64,000 bases of DNA from Durusdinium trenchii (lineage: Eukaryota; Sar; Dinophyceae; Suessiales; Symbiodiniaceae): contig CAXAMN010023339.1 of the NCBI GenBank assembly GCA_963970005.1, positions 502,820 to 566,819 on the forward strand, in the 5' to 3' direction. The notes below the pieces were generated by a model, which did no database searches, was not told the origin of the DNA, and saw only the letters and a list, made by a program, of their open reading frames with translations. A program made the position numbers and the translations under genes. Positions 49,386 to 60,402 of the stretch are shown here, in pieces. Numbering within the stretch: position 1 is the first letter of the stretch; each line of letters begins with the position of its first letter.

Positions 49386-52300
49386 ATGGCAGCTACTGGA
49401 TCTGCCCTTTTGAACCTGTCAAGGTCCCTTCTCCTGGCTGTTTGCCGTCCAACGCTCCGGAGCCTGCAGCGTTGGGCTACCGGTGTTCAGCGCACTTCCC
49501 GGCTTTTCCACGTCCAGATGACGAGTCCAGCGGCGGAGCAACGCGATGAACCGAACGGTGGGCGGGGTCATGCCCGGAAGCGGGGAATGGTCTTCAGAAC
49601 CCTTTTGGTGAGCCTGAGCTAGTTAGTGTATTTCCCAACGAACCTTTAAGTGTAACGTTAGTTCTTTTGTTAGTTGGTTAATTAGTTGATTAATTAATAA
49701 GTTAGTCCGTTCGTCAAGCGTTTCGTCAAGCGTTTGTCACGTCCATCCAAAACGGATTGAAGTAACAATCACCACCCTCACTTGGTGGAGCCTGTCTCAC
49801 CGCTACCCTTCCAGAGGGAAGCACTGGGTTTTGCTCTATTTCTCTTCCTCCAGGGGTTCTTTGGAAGGTGCCTCCCGTATTTGGATTGTTTTGATACACA
49901 CCCCGCCGTGTGGGGAGCTCGCGGGTGACTCACGGGCTTCACGGATCGGCACACCCGGTGTGATATCGTGCGACGGGCCCTTCGTGCCCGTCGTGCCGCA
50001 ATCCAATATCCGCAAGTCCTGTCAAAGGGATCCTTATTATTGCACTGCAGGAGGATAGGGGGCGAGAGAGAGAGAGGGGCACATGTAGACGCTTGACTAA
50101 TAAACGGATGTTTTTTCAACCCAAATGGGCAGATAGTAATGGACGCCATGGCCGGCGCGAACGAAGACACGTTGCTCCTGTCGCGGCCACGCTTGGATGT
50201 TCTCAGCTGACCCTGTGACCGGGTCTGACGGTTGATGTAGATTCTGAGGAGCGCCGCAAGACCATAGCTGATTTAAGAGAGAGAGAGAGAGAGGGGGAGA
50301 GAGTGGGGACTCCTGAAGTAGCAAACAGTGCCTTTCACTCTTCCTTGGGGCAGCCCATGTTTGCTGAATTTACCAAAGTGTTCTGAGAAGAGCCGCCGTG
50401 GACGAAAACCATCTAAAACTTCCATGTCCCAAGCTCGTTGGGGGTCCCCCTCAAAAAGTGCAACACAACATGTGCCGCTGCCCAGAGCGAGGTTCGGATC
50501 ACCTGATTTTTACATCATTCTTGTGCTGATGCGCTTACCTGTTTAGGCTGGACTGGCTACTGCATAGATAGATAGATTAGATTGGATTAGATTAGATTGG
50601 ATTAGATTAGAATAGATAGAACATAATAGAATAGAATAGATAGATTAGATGCTTTGATAGATAGATAAAACGCATACTTTTATTGTTTACACACATATAT
50701 ATACGCACTGTATATATTATACATATGTATATATATATATTAGAACTTGCAGATGCAGGTTCCCATGTGAGTCGGTGGTGTTATGAAAGGAACTCTCGTC
50801 CGTGTTTAGGAGAGTTATTTGGCTTTGAGAGGAGGCTGTAACTGTAACAACGCCATGAATCTGCATGAATCGGCCAAAGTGGCATGACTTCATCCGAACT
50901 CCATCAGATGCGGTCGCTGAGAGCAGCCTTTCACATTTTGCTCGATCACCTTTGATCACCTCTCCCTTGTGCCGACTGACTGGGCACTCGATCTTCTTTG
51001 CGCCTCCACTAGGCATAGCGGAGGGGTGCACAGCAGTTGGCCACGAGGGCCAATTCAACATTTTTTGAAGAATCCAACCAGTGCGTCCAACGTAACGATC
51101 CTTTACACAATTTGACACATGGTTTTAGCTGAAGATCACATCAACCACTTGTTTGCAATCTATGACATGGTTGTAGTTGAAGATCACATCAACCAGTTGT
51201 TTGCAATTTTTGTCTTCATGACTGCTTTCACTACTGCTTTCTACGCGTTTGTTTCATGTGGATGCACGAATTTGATGCTGGTCGGCCCAATTTAGGCTGT
51301 TAAAGCGGTTCGCCCAGGGTGTGATCCTCGAAGTTCTTTTCCCCTCCGCCTTGGCGCGCCATGTCACCTCCGTCACCACCTGCCGTGCCGAACGAAAAGG
51401 AGTCCGCTGATCGAAGACGATTCCGGAGTGGGTCTTTGGGTAGAGTGGGAGGTGCTGGAACTTTGCCAAGGAGGCACCATACCTCACATGCTTGATTCAT
51501 AGGCACCACGACAATGTTTGGGGTGGTTCATGGGCACCCAGTGTCACCTCTAAGGGGCCTTCTTGTTTTAGATGCCCCATGCCCCGAAAATCCTGGCACA
51601 TGGCCTTTTTGTTGGAGGTGTCGATGACCTATAAGGCGTAGGCGTCACGCTTCCATAACATGAAGCACTTAAACTGGAAAGATTGGTCCCAAACATTATA
51701 CCTGGGCCTGGGACCTTTTTAAATACTCTTAAAGATTGGCCCCGAAACATCCTAATGGGTTGGACACCCCCTTCCCAGTGACCGTCCAGTTAATCACTTT
51801 TTGAGGTGAGGCCGTGAGGACCCTGACAAAATACACCTACTGTAACCTGGGACTGGCATGATGATATGCTTGAAATTGATTGAACCTGTTGGAAGCCACT
51901 CTCGTGGCATCTCCTCCTTTCACCTTCTTAACCCCGCCCACGCGCGCTGGCACGACATGATTTCCGCGCCAGGCGTGCGAGTGAGCTTCGACCACCAGAC
52001 TGGCTGGGCGTCTAAGCGTGGTGAGTTCATCCTTCAAAGCAACTGCCAGAACTTGCCCCTTTCACAAGAAGTTTCGAGCGTCTGCATTTTTTTCCTCTTC
52101 CATCCGGTCTATGGATAGTAGCCGCAATTGCATCGGAGGAGAAAATCATTTGGAAGAAGACTTCCTGAAATCTAGCAGCGTTCACCAAGATCTACGGCCG
52201 TTTTGAGAGAGAGAGAGAGAGGTCTGGCGGACTCTCAGACACCTGAACAAAGAGCCTGGACAAAGAGAAAACTGCCATGCACCCCTGGACGAAAGATCGA

Positions 52301-53512
52301 CATTATTTTTCACCTGGAGGAAGATCATGTTCGCTTGTATGCATGTCTGGGAGGCTGCTAACTACTCCTCGTTTGGAGTGCGCGCCGCCCAGATGGCTTG
52401 AAGCAACCCTTTGACCTCTGCTTAATTTGCTTGGTTCAACACTGGGCACCGTGTCCGACTAATGTGCTCTAACTGACTTTGCTTCGGCAGGGCAAGTGTT
52501 TCTATATTGAGTGAATCCTTTTCTGAGGAAGACTGCTGTTTTCCATGGTTTTCCCGGTTCCTTAAGCACATCCACAACTAGAGCTAAGGAGTTTGGAAGT
52601 TCTCATGTTCACCTTTATAGTTCGATTTAGCACTGTTTCGCAGGTTCTTGCCAGGATCTTTGTTCCCTTGAGGGATTCATGAGCGTTTCTTTGGGTTTGG
52701 GCAGTGGGTTCCCGCTTGAGCTGTGCTGGCTGAAGCCAAGTGGCGTGTGCTCCTCGCAGCGAGTCGGCAGATGATCGTCAGTCACGCCTATAGCGGCATA
52801 TGGGACTGAATGTGATTTGTCATTTATGGATGATGTCTTACCTTTAGGGCAAACTGAGTTTATGAGGTGCGCCTCAGTATTTACAAAGCCACAGGGGAAA
52901 TCAAAAGCGGCGTCAGGTCGAGCATTGCATGGTCTTTAGGGACATTGCAGCCCGGAACCCCGGCTGGTTCGTTCAGCCGGTGCCAACCTCGCACCTCAGA
53001 CGGACCAACACTTCACCGGCTCTTCACTGCGCTGCAGTGAGCGGTGCATTATGAGACCCCCAAATAGATAGAAAAGTAGATCCCCCACTGAGACATGGTA
53101 TTGGAAACCGTGCCACGGTCATCTCTTTGGGGACCACTAGACTTGTTTTTTTGGGGGGCTTTGCATCCTGAACCGCTCACCGCCTCCCAGCTCCCAACGC
53201 GGATTGGATCGGATGAACGCAAGTGTCGCGATCGTCGGCAGCGTATGGAAGTTCGGTGAAGTACTGTGCTAAACAAGGGGTTGCTCGATCGGCGGTGCTT
53301 GTGTCACATGGTGGGCGAATCCATTTCAATCCCATCTCATTTCTTAACAGCCTCAGGAGCTCAATCGTCCGTTTGTGCAAACGAGCCAGGCAAGGACGGC
53401 ATTGCGGTGAGTTTCCACCACTTCAGCTGCAAGACTACCTCTCTCGATCTCCGAATTGCCAACAAACACAACGCGACGAAGGTCTTGCGCATCCACGACC
53501 AGTTCGGAGTTG
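49386..53512 (+). CDS. Unknown protein with organelle-targeting-like N-terminus, partial exons
   Basis: The first exon starts at the ATG at 49386 and ends before gtgggc at 49557. It encodes MAATGSALLNLSRSLLLAVC and then an Arg/Ser-rich, acid-free stretch, a typical mitochondrial presequence composition. Further + strand exon-like segments with GC-rich third positions are: about 49918-50009 (RIGTPGVISCDGPFVPVVPQ), about 51318-51399 (VILEVLFPSALARHVTSVTT), about 51905-52020 (NPAHARWHDMISAPGVRVSF, before gtgagt), and about 53351-53481 extending to 53512 (DGIAVSFHHFSCKTTSLDL, KVLRIHDQFGVD). Phases between them do not all agree, so grouping them as one gene is a guess based on order and strand. 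A retrotransposon lies about 60 bp beyond the last segment. Confidence 0.35.
50276..50292. repeat. GA dinucleotide run
   Basis: A short pure GA tract. A similar GA run lies at 52206-52222. Confidence 0.8.
50564..50672. repeat. GATA/GATTA minisatellite-like tract
   Basis: Interleaved gata, gatta and gattg units over about 110 bp, followed by TA-rich sequence to about 50740. Confidence 0.85.
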
Positions 53513-53565
53513 ATACCGTAACTATTTCCTCATTTGATTGTATATATATATATTTATATATGTAT

Positions 53566-53577
53566 TATACTATTACC
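53566..53577. repeat. Candidate target-site duplication, left copy
   Basis: TATACTATTACC here matches TATACGATTACC at 60453-60464 in 11 of 12 positions. It ends exactly where the spliced-leader-like 5' end of the retroelement begins. Confidence 0.55.
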
Positions 53578-53606
53578 GGCTCAAGCCTTCTGGCTCAAGG
53601 CTCAAG
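53578..53606 (+). other. Spliced-leader relics at the 5' end of the retroelement
   Basis: GGCTCAAG, the last eight bases of the conserved 22-nt dinoflagellate spliced leader, occurs three times in 29 bases: 53578-53585, 53592-53599 and 53599-53606. Upstream of the second copy, agccttctggctcaag resembles the leader's longer 3' portion (agccattttggctcaag) with one deletion and one substitution. Stacked partial leaders are expected when a trans-spliced mRNA is reverse-transcribed and reinserted repeatedly. The position immediately after the candidate target-site duplication supports a true 5' end. Confidence 0.6.
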
Positions 53607-53701
53607 CTCAGCGGTGCCACTGTTTGGTACTTCGCGTCTACTACCTCCTCGCTAACGAGCCAGAGGCGGGAGGCTTCAACTACACGATTGACCTCGAGGC
53701 C

Positions 53702-54390
53702 ATGCGATGGGGACGCACCTACCAATGCTGCCAGAGCTCTACATGCTCCAACTGGATGTGGGAGGACAAGATCTGTGAAGGTTTTGTCTGCTGGAAATGT
53801 GGTTTGGAGTGGCAGAAGCCTACCTATGGTTTCTCCAGGAGATCCCCAACCAGGTCCCCACGGAAGCAGGAGCAAAGGCAAAAGCCCATCTCTCCACCCC
53901 CAGGATTGGGGACTGGGAAAAATGGCAGAGTCAATCAGACCTTCAAGGCCACGGCAGACTTGCTCACTACCTCATGGAGCACCCTTGACTCAAAGCTTCA
54001 ACAACAGCTGGAACAGCTGGGAATCAAGCCCCAGGAACCGAATCCTGAGCCAGATCTCACGGATGTCCTCAAGGAAAACCTTTCCCAACTTCCAACCGCA
54101 GTCAAGGCCCTGGTAGAGAAGATCACCAAGCCACCGCCCGCCACGGAAAGGGACATGGCCATGAAGCTGAAAGGTCAGGTCTCCAACTTGAGAGACCTCA
54201 GCCACAGGAAGCAGGTCTTGCAGAATAAGCTCGACACGGCCAAAAAGACCTATGGAGATATGCTTGAAGAAATGAAGAACATTCAATCCAAGCTTGAAGC
54301 GGAGCAGAGTGCCCTGAATGCAACGAGCACAGCCTACATGGCCATGGTGAACACCAACAAGCCGGCTGAAGAGCTACAAGAGGGAGTTCA
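53702..54390 (+). pseudogene. Retroelement N-terminal Cys-rich zinc-finger-like region and coiled coil
   Basis: The first Met in frame is at 53702 (MRWGRTYQCC). A cluster QCC-x4-C ... IC-x5-CWKCGLEW follows (about 53723-53818), spaced like a small zinc ribbon. Then comes a Pro/Arg/Lys-rich linker (SPPPGLG) and, from about 54080, a long heptad-like Lys/Glu/Leu stretch such as LSHRKQVLQNKLDTAKKTYG and LEEMKNIQSKLEAEQSALNA, a good coiled coil. ORF1-like proteins of LINEs commonly combine nucleic-acid binding and trimerising coiled coils, so this region probably binds the element RNA. The frame is lost near 54385, and a stop in the original frame occurs at about 54443. Confidence 0.65.
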
Positions 54391-55045
54391 ATGGAGGACA
54401 CGGTGCCTGCTGCTGTTGAAGGCTTCATCTCCACTCTGGGAGTAAATCTCACTGAGGACCAAAAGGCTCAGCTCAGCTCCATGGTGAAGAGGCCAACCCC
54501 AGAGAGCTTGGATGAAGAAAACAAGCGACGCCGCACGGTGCCAGGAGAAACCGCTTTGTGTGGGTAACACCTTGATGCTTTCACCTGGCAGTTTGACACA
54601 TGGCATAACGCAATATGGGGCTTCTGACACTTATGGTCAGACAATTTGGGGTTCTCAAATGAGTTGCAGGGCTTTAGACAACTCCTTTGATTCCTTCGCA
54701 GCCACAGGCTCGAGCAGAGCCAGGGGTCCGAGGGGAAGCTATGGACCTTGGAAGCAAGAGTCTGGGTTTTTCAAGTTGAGAGGAGGAGCCAACCAACAAG
54801 CTCTTCCTTTGGGGGAGGCACAGCCTGACAGAGGAGCACCGAGCTCTTCTACCACAGTGCAGGCTCATCAGAGCACTGCAGCGCGCGGGACTCCTCAAGT
54901 CAGGCTAGCCTCACTTTTGATGGATCTCATGGGAGACGATGATCATACCATGGGAAATACAATTTTGTCGCCGGGGCAAAAAGCCCTCTATGAACTGTGC
55001 AAGCAAGATCTCATGCGGTCATGTTCTGAGTATGAGCAAGACTGG
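54391..55045 (+). pseudogene. Retroelement linker region, two frameshifts
   Basis: From 54391 the second frame encodes a short acidic segment (GFISTLGVNLTEDQKAQLSS ... DEENKRRRTV) with a basic patch. It then closes at 54565-54567. From about 54545 the first frame resumes with a Ser/Gly/Gln-rich, probably disordered stretch (ITQYGASDTYGQTIWGSQ ... FKLRGGANQQALPLGEA) and a helix (SLLMDLMGDDDH, KALYELCKQDLM) up to about 55045. No catalytic motif is seen. It links the coiled coil to the protease-like domain. Confidence 0.5.
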
Positions 55046-55960
55046 ACAACAATTTTTAGCAGATCTCAAGAGGCTTGAGAATGTACTTCACAAGCATCTC
55101 TCGGTTCAAGGAGAACACACTTCCTTGCCCACGAATGCATATGTGATTGCACAAGCTTTGACAAGTATCCTCACAAAGAATATGTGTTTTGGGAACTCTG
55201 CCTTTCGTTGCTGGAGCTGGTCAGGTGCACATGCTGAGGACCAGTCCATGGCGTGGGGTCGCACACACACAGCGGTCAGGCAGTTCCTTTCGGATTCCCA
55301 TCCTGCTTCTCTGCAGGGTCTAGATCAGATGAACCAAGTGTGTCAGCATTTCCAAGAAGGCACTCAAGCGGACGTCGGTGACTTCGTGGGGCACCTCTGG
55401 CACTTTGCGCGAGGCACTTTCTTTGGAGGCAAGTTCCTCCATGTCCACCAGAATGGAAGTATGGAGGAACGGGAACAGGTGCCTTTGAACATGATCTTTC
55501 CTCCAGGTCAAGGCATTCTCACCCTAGATGAGATCGTCAACCAATGGGCAGATGAAGATGGGGGGCAGTTTCTCTATGGAGCTCCTGGGGCTTTAATCCT
55601 CCACCTCCAGAGGTCTGTCCAAGTTGAAGGAGTGTGGACCAAACATGACCGGGAGCTTGAGATTCTCAACATCCCCTTCACCGAGGATGGTTCTCATTTT
55701 CACATGGCCAACTTCAAAGTGGTCAGCATGATCCTTCACCTGGGCCAAGGTCATGAGAATGGGCATTACGTTGCTATCCACTCTCTGGATAATGCCTACT
55801 GGTGGGCGGATGACGACAAATATCCAACACCCATTGAGCACCTCACGGAACAACATAGAAGAGAGGTAGTACAGATATGGTTGGTTCATGATCACAGTGG
55901 AGAGCTTGTTCCCGACACTGTTGAAGCCCTAGAGCCCAGCGCACCCAAGAAGGCAAACTT
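55046..55960 (+). pseudogene. Ubiquitin-specific-protease-like (peptidase C19) domain inside the retroelement
   Basis: The frame is open from 54939 to 56210, and this domain occupies about 55046-55960. Landmarks in USP order: Cys box NMCFGNSAFR (catalytic Cys codon 55185-55187; compare N-x-C-(Y/F)-x-NS-x-x-Q), QADVGDFVGHLW at about 55368 (QQDAxEFL-like), ALILHLQRS at about 55592 (LIIHLKRF-like), and His box NGHYVAIHS ... WWADDDK (His codon 55764-55766, Asp codons 55809-55817). The Gln that ends the usual Cys box is Arg here. Length and spacing between Cys and His (about 190 codons) suit a minimal USP fold. USPs cleave ubiquitin from lysines or polyprotein junctions. Here it could process the polyprotein or protect element proteins from degradation, which is inference. 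Confidence 0.75.
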
Positions 55961-56690
55961 CACTCTGAGGAGCTCTCCATTGTCTTCGGGAATGTCACCT
56001 TCTTCGGGAGCAGGGTTCAAGACTGGATTTGGACCAAGGGAGAACACATTCTCCTCCTTCAAGAAACCCACCTCGGGACAAAGAAGATGGAAGCAGCACA
56101 ACAATACTTCAACTCTCGAGGTTGGAGGAGTCATGGCATTCCTGCCCACGACACTGGCAGGGGAGGAACCACTGGCGGCTTCCTTGTCTTGCATGGCAAC
56201 AGGCACTTGACTCACCTGGATCACTCCTTCATCAAAGAAGGCAACGGCTGGATGTCGATTGGTTTGCAACGTCAAGGGGTGATGATCTTCCTGGTCCAGC
56301 TCTACTTGCGCACTGGAGAAACCCTGCAATCACCTCTCAATGCGGAGATTTTGGCACAGCTGCTGCAGTATCTGAGCCACCTGAATGCTCCCTTCATCGT
56401 TGGAGGGGATTGGCAGAATGAACCGGAAGCTCTGGCGGCCACCGTCATCCAAAGCAAGTTCAAGGCACAAATTCTGGACACTCATTGCAGCACTACGCTT
56501 CAAGGGGCTCAGCTGGATTACCTGTTGGTCTCCAGGCAACTTGCCAGCAGCCTCACGCTTACTGCTGATTGGGACGTTCCATGGAAGCCTCACTGTGCTC
56601 TGGCCATCACCTTTCAGTGTGACCACATTGCTGTCCCAGTTCAACAACTGCAGAGATTTCCTCCTATTGGGAAGACCTTCCAACTTCCTG
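55952..56690 (+). pseudogene. APE-type (EEP family) endonuclease domain of the retroelement
   Basis: In frame from about 55952 it reads SIVFGNVTFFGSRVQDWI, then HILLLQETHLGTKKM (catalytic Glu codon 56063-56065), GGTTGGFLVLHG, FIVGGDWQNEPEAL (Asp codon 56408-56410), AQLDYLLVSRQL and WKPHCALAIT (the SDH-like end). These are the standard motifs of the LINE endonuclease that nicks target DNA to prime reverse transcription. The preceding protease lies in another frame (shift near 55960) and the RT follows in a third (shift near 56690). The GDFN motif appears as GDWQN, a variant that may be lineage-specific. Confidence 0.8.
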
Positions 56691-59600
56691 CCATGCTTTT
56701 GGGAAGATGAGGGCCCTTTCCATATCATGGGCCAAGCTATCACTGGTTTGGGGTCGGATCTTGCTAGATGGGCAACACAAACTGAGAAGTACCTCACACA
56801 GCTCCTGCACAACCCGATGAAGGGACGAGGTTCCAAGATCTCTTTGTACAATGCTCCTCTGGTTGATCACACGAGATCTCAGGTCTGGAAGAAAGGTCAT
56901 GTTGCTTTTTGGGAAAAGATGAAGGTCCGAGTCAATGTGGTGCACCACAACCAAAGCTCCAAAGTGGCACAGGATCTCCTCAATATGATGGACACCTTGC
57001 ACACTCATGCCTCTGAAGGGATGAGCCAGGATCTCTTCAAAGCTTTGGTCAGACACTGGATTGACAATCCTGAAAACGAGCCTCTCGAGATCAGGAGAAT
57101 CATTGCGGAAGAAGAGCAGCTGGCGCACAAAGTCATCCTCTCCACCACGAGTGAAGAATATCGAGTGTGGCTCGAAAAAGCTCACCAGAAAGGGCTTCGA
57201 GGTCTGTTCAGGAATCTCAGGCAGCGAGATGTTCCATGGCAACGACCCTTTCAACATCTCCCTGCTGAACAGAGACACCAAGCCAGGGAGGAACAGTGGG
57301 GCAACATATGGACTCCAAGGACTGGACCTCGACCGATTCGACAGTGGGATCTTCTTCATCAAGCAGCTGTCGATCAAGCTCAACAGCTACCACCCATCCA
57401 ATCCTATCAACTCCAACAACTGATGAGAAGGTTGCCCAATAAAGCTTCAGGACCTGATGGCATTTCCTACGACTTCCTCAGGCACTTGCCATACCCAGCA
57501 GTGGAGAAGCTTGCTGGCCTTCTCACTACGATGGAAAGGGAAGGAGAACTTGCCATCCAACTACGGGCCACAAACATTGTGCTCATCCCCAAGAATATCA
57601 AAGTCGAGAGACCTATTGCCCTCACGAGCTGTCTTTACCGTTTGTGGTGCAGTTGCCGGAAAGCTGATTTGCAAAGATGGCAAATGACCCTGGATGAACA
57701 GCTGCCATGGGATCAAGCTCGTCCTGGACGTGATTGCCTGAGTATAGCCATTGGGCGCATGCTTCATGCTGAAATCGCCAAGCACCAAGGGGTTCACACT
57801 GTGACTTGCTTAGCTGATCTCACTTGTTTCTATGACTATGTGGACTTGGATCAGATCATCGAACCGGCCAGAGAGCTTGCCTACCCTCCGTTGCATCTCA
57901 AGTTTGCGCTTGATCTTTACCGAGGTCCTCGCACCCTTCAAGCGGAAGGAATCAATGGAGATCCCAAGCACTATGACAAAGGCATCCTTCAAGGATGCCC
58001 GCAAGCTCCAGCAATCTCCAAGTTGATCCTCTTCAAGCCCTTGAAGGCCTTGGTCCAAGATCATCCGGCGGTCTCCCTGCAGACGTGGGTGGATGATGTG
58101 AGCTTTGACATCCACAGCAGGGATGCAGACTTTGCAGCAAGGGAAGCCTTGGGAGCCTTCAGGACTCTAAAACGTCAGGTTGAGGAAGCGGGGCTCAAGC
58201 TGGATACAGACAAGACCGGGTTCCTCACCAGCTCGAAAGAAGCGGCCCGAGCACTGAAAGCTCTTCTGCAAGAGGGAGATCCTGACCACTACGACGTCCT
58301 CCGTGATTTGGGAGTCGACTCAACAGCTGGCCGCAAGAGACGGGTTCAGCAGGTCAAGAAACGCTTCCTCAAAGGCAAAGGAAGAGTTGGAATTCTTCAT
58401 CGTCTTCGTTTGACCAAAGGCATCCGCTACAGGCTCCACAAGGGAGCGGTGCACCCAGTGATGTCATGGGGCGCTCAAGCAAACGGACTAGCTCCACAAC
58501 GACGTCAGCAACTTCGAGTGCTAGCCGGGAGAGGCCTCAAACTCCAACGATCCGGGTCAGCTGATGTGGTTTTTGACATGCATCCCAGCCAACCTGATCC
58601 AGGAGATTCCATCATCCTCCAGCACTTGCACACGGTTTGGAAAGTCCTGCACAGCTTCAGTGAGAGCAAGCAACACCTTTTCTGGACCAGCTGGAACACT
58701 GCCCTTGGAGCCCTTCAGAAAGTTCGATACAGGTGGCAAGTTGTGTCGGGACCATTGCAAGCGCTCCAAGCATACATGCTGGATCTCGATTTTGACATCT
58801 CAGATGGACGTCAATGGAAAAGGACTGGCTACGGTGGAATCCCTGACTGCCGCCTTTCTTTGGAAGATCCCTGGCCGGTGTTGAATCAGCAGATCCTTCA
58901 AGAATTCCGTTGGCAGCGACTTCTTCGCCTGACGAGGTATGAGGGTTGCCACGACATCGAAAGACCGTTGGACTGGATGATCAGCCATCACATCCAGAGG
59001 ACCACGAGTGAGCATTTGGCCAGGGGATTGAGGGCTTTCCACCAAGGCACGCTTCTCACCTTCATCCATATGCTTTGGCAGTGCAGTTTCTGGAAGGGTA
59101 GGGTCAAGGATGTGTCCGCAGAGTGGAAAAGCAGACTGGAGGCAGGCACTGATCCTGAGCTGTGGCAACGGGGCTTCGTGCAAAGCATCTTCTATGAGGC
59201 AGAGGAAGGATGTGCCACCCTCGAAGGCACTGGACTCTGGAAAGACCTTGGACATCTCAAGCTTGACAAGGGCCACATTTGCTCCATTGCGGTTTCTCCT
59301 ACTTGTGGAGACAAGAGACACAAAAGATTTGCTTTCGCAATCTGTGCTCATCTCACCTCTTCCCGCAAGCAAGTGGCATCGATCACTGGCATCTGCCCAG
59401 CTCCCGCTACCAAAAAGAGAGCCTTGTTCTATGCTTTGAAGCATTTGGCTTTGCATGTGATCGAGAGGACTCCTGTTGCGCTGTATGATGCTGGGGTCTG
59501 GGAAGCCTGGAAGCCACATGCTGCTTTTGAAGCCTATCCTGACCTCTTCACAGGTCTGGAGTATGAAGATTTTGATCACGTTTGGCCACTCCTCTTCCGT
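56690..59600 (+). CDS. Reverse transcriptase with thumb and RNase H-like C-terminal part
   Basis: One frame is uninterrupted for about 970 codons. RT landmarks: KASGPDGISYDFL at about 57440, NIVLIPKN then RPIALTSCLYRLW at about 57570-57645, motif A CLADLTCFYDYVD (Asp codon 57816-57818), ILQGCPQAPAISK at about 57985, motif C WVDDVSFD in place of YADD (Asp codons 58092-58097), and GLKLDTDKTGF at about 58192. The thumb and a HMLWQCSFW segment follow. At about 59265-59580 a segment with RFAFAICAHL, KKRALFYALKHLAL and PVALYDAGVWEAW is laid out like RNase H but lacks a clear TDGS and RAEL, so it is likely a degenerate or divergent RNase H. The frame shifts near 59600. The beginning of this open frame (56385-56690) is out of frame with the endonuclease and is not real coding. 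Confidence 0.85.
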
Positions 59601-60402
59601 CAAGGAGCTCGCCCAGAACGAGATGAGGCGGGTCACTCAGGCAGATACTCAGAAGTTAGCCAATAAAACTGGCAAGCTGTTTGAGCCCAAAGAGATCTTT
59701 GATTTGCAGTCTCACGTTGATGACGATGCCCATGAGATTCTTCTCAGTGCAGGTGAACGCATGAGCATCCTTCTCAAAGAGAAATCCCACTTCATGCACC
59801 GCAAAGAGGAGACCATCAAGGACAAAATCCCGCTCATCCAACAGAAGAAAGAACTCCTGGCCGATTTGCTGAGCAAGCCATCAACGGCGGGTCACCAATG
59901 GCAGGCTTTCCGCAGTGGCATTCAATGTGGGCTATGCAAGCTGAGATACCACAGCAAGAGCTTAGTTGCCGAGCTCAAAGAAGCCAATGAGAAGCCATGT
60001 CAAAGTGCCCCAAGCAAAGCTGAGCCCAAGCTGACCAGAATGGAGGTGATCCACGCACTGGTCTCCGGGCAGCAAGGTCCAAAGAAAGGAATCCACCACT
60101 TGCAGTTGGATCGTGCTTACTTGCGCTGTACTGAATGTCGGAGCTACATTCTTGCCAGGACCAATGAAGACTCCTTCAACCGATTCATCGGAGAACCATG
60201 TCATTGCGGACCACTGGAACCAAGCCTCAACAATGCCCATGTCACGCACACCCTGGCCAGACAAGGCATGTCAGTTGAGTGCACGCGGTGTCATGGCAGA
60301 ACGAAGATCGTCGAGGACCAGCTCGTGATGACGACGAAGCTCCGGCAGAGATGCAACAGTACAGCATCGAGAGACTTGCGACAAATGTTCGCGGCATCAT
60401 GA
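59600..60402 (+). pseudogene. Retroelement C-terminal Cys-rich region
   Basis: In the third frame, continuing the RT polyprotein: a helical stretch (MRRVTQADTQKLANKTGKLF; charged IKDKIPLIQQKKELLADLL), then Cys/His clusters IQCGLCKLRYHSK, LRCTECRSYILARTNEDSFN with GEPCHCG, and VECTRCHG near the end, stop tga at 60400-60402. Spacing resembles two or three small zinc-binding modules (C-x2-C ... C-x-C). Such a domain after RT/RNase H could bind RNA. The ADTQKLA piece may be the last strand-helix of the RNase H-like region. No named family is recognised. Confidence 0.6.

Noticed and set aside
56385-56690. First 100 codons of the long RT open frame taken as part of the RT protein
   Set aside because: In this stretch the endonuclease frame carries the real motifs. 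The RT frame here is a shadow without motifs.
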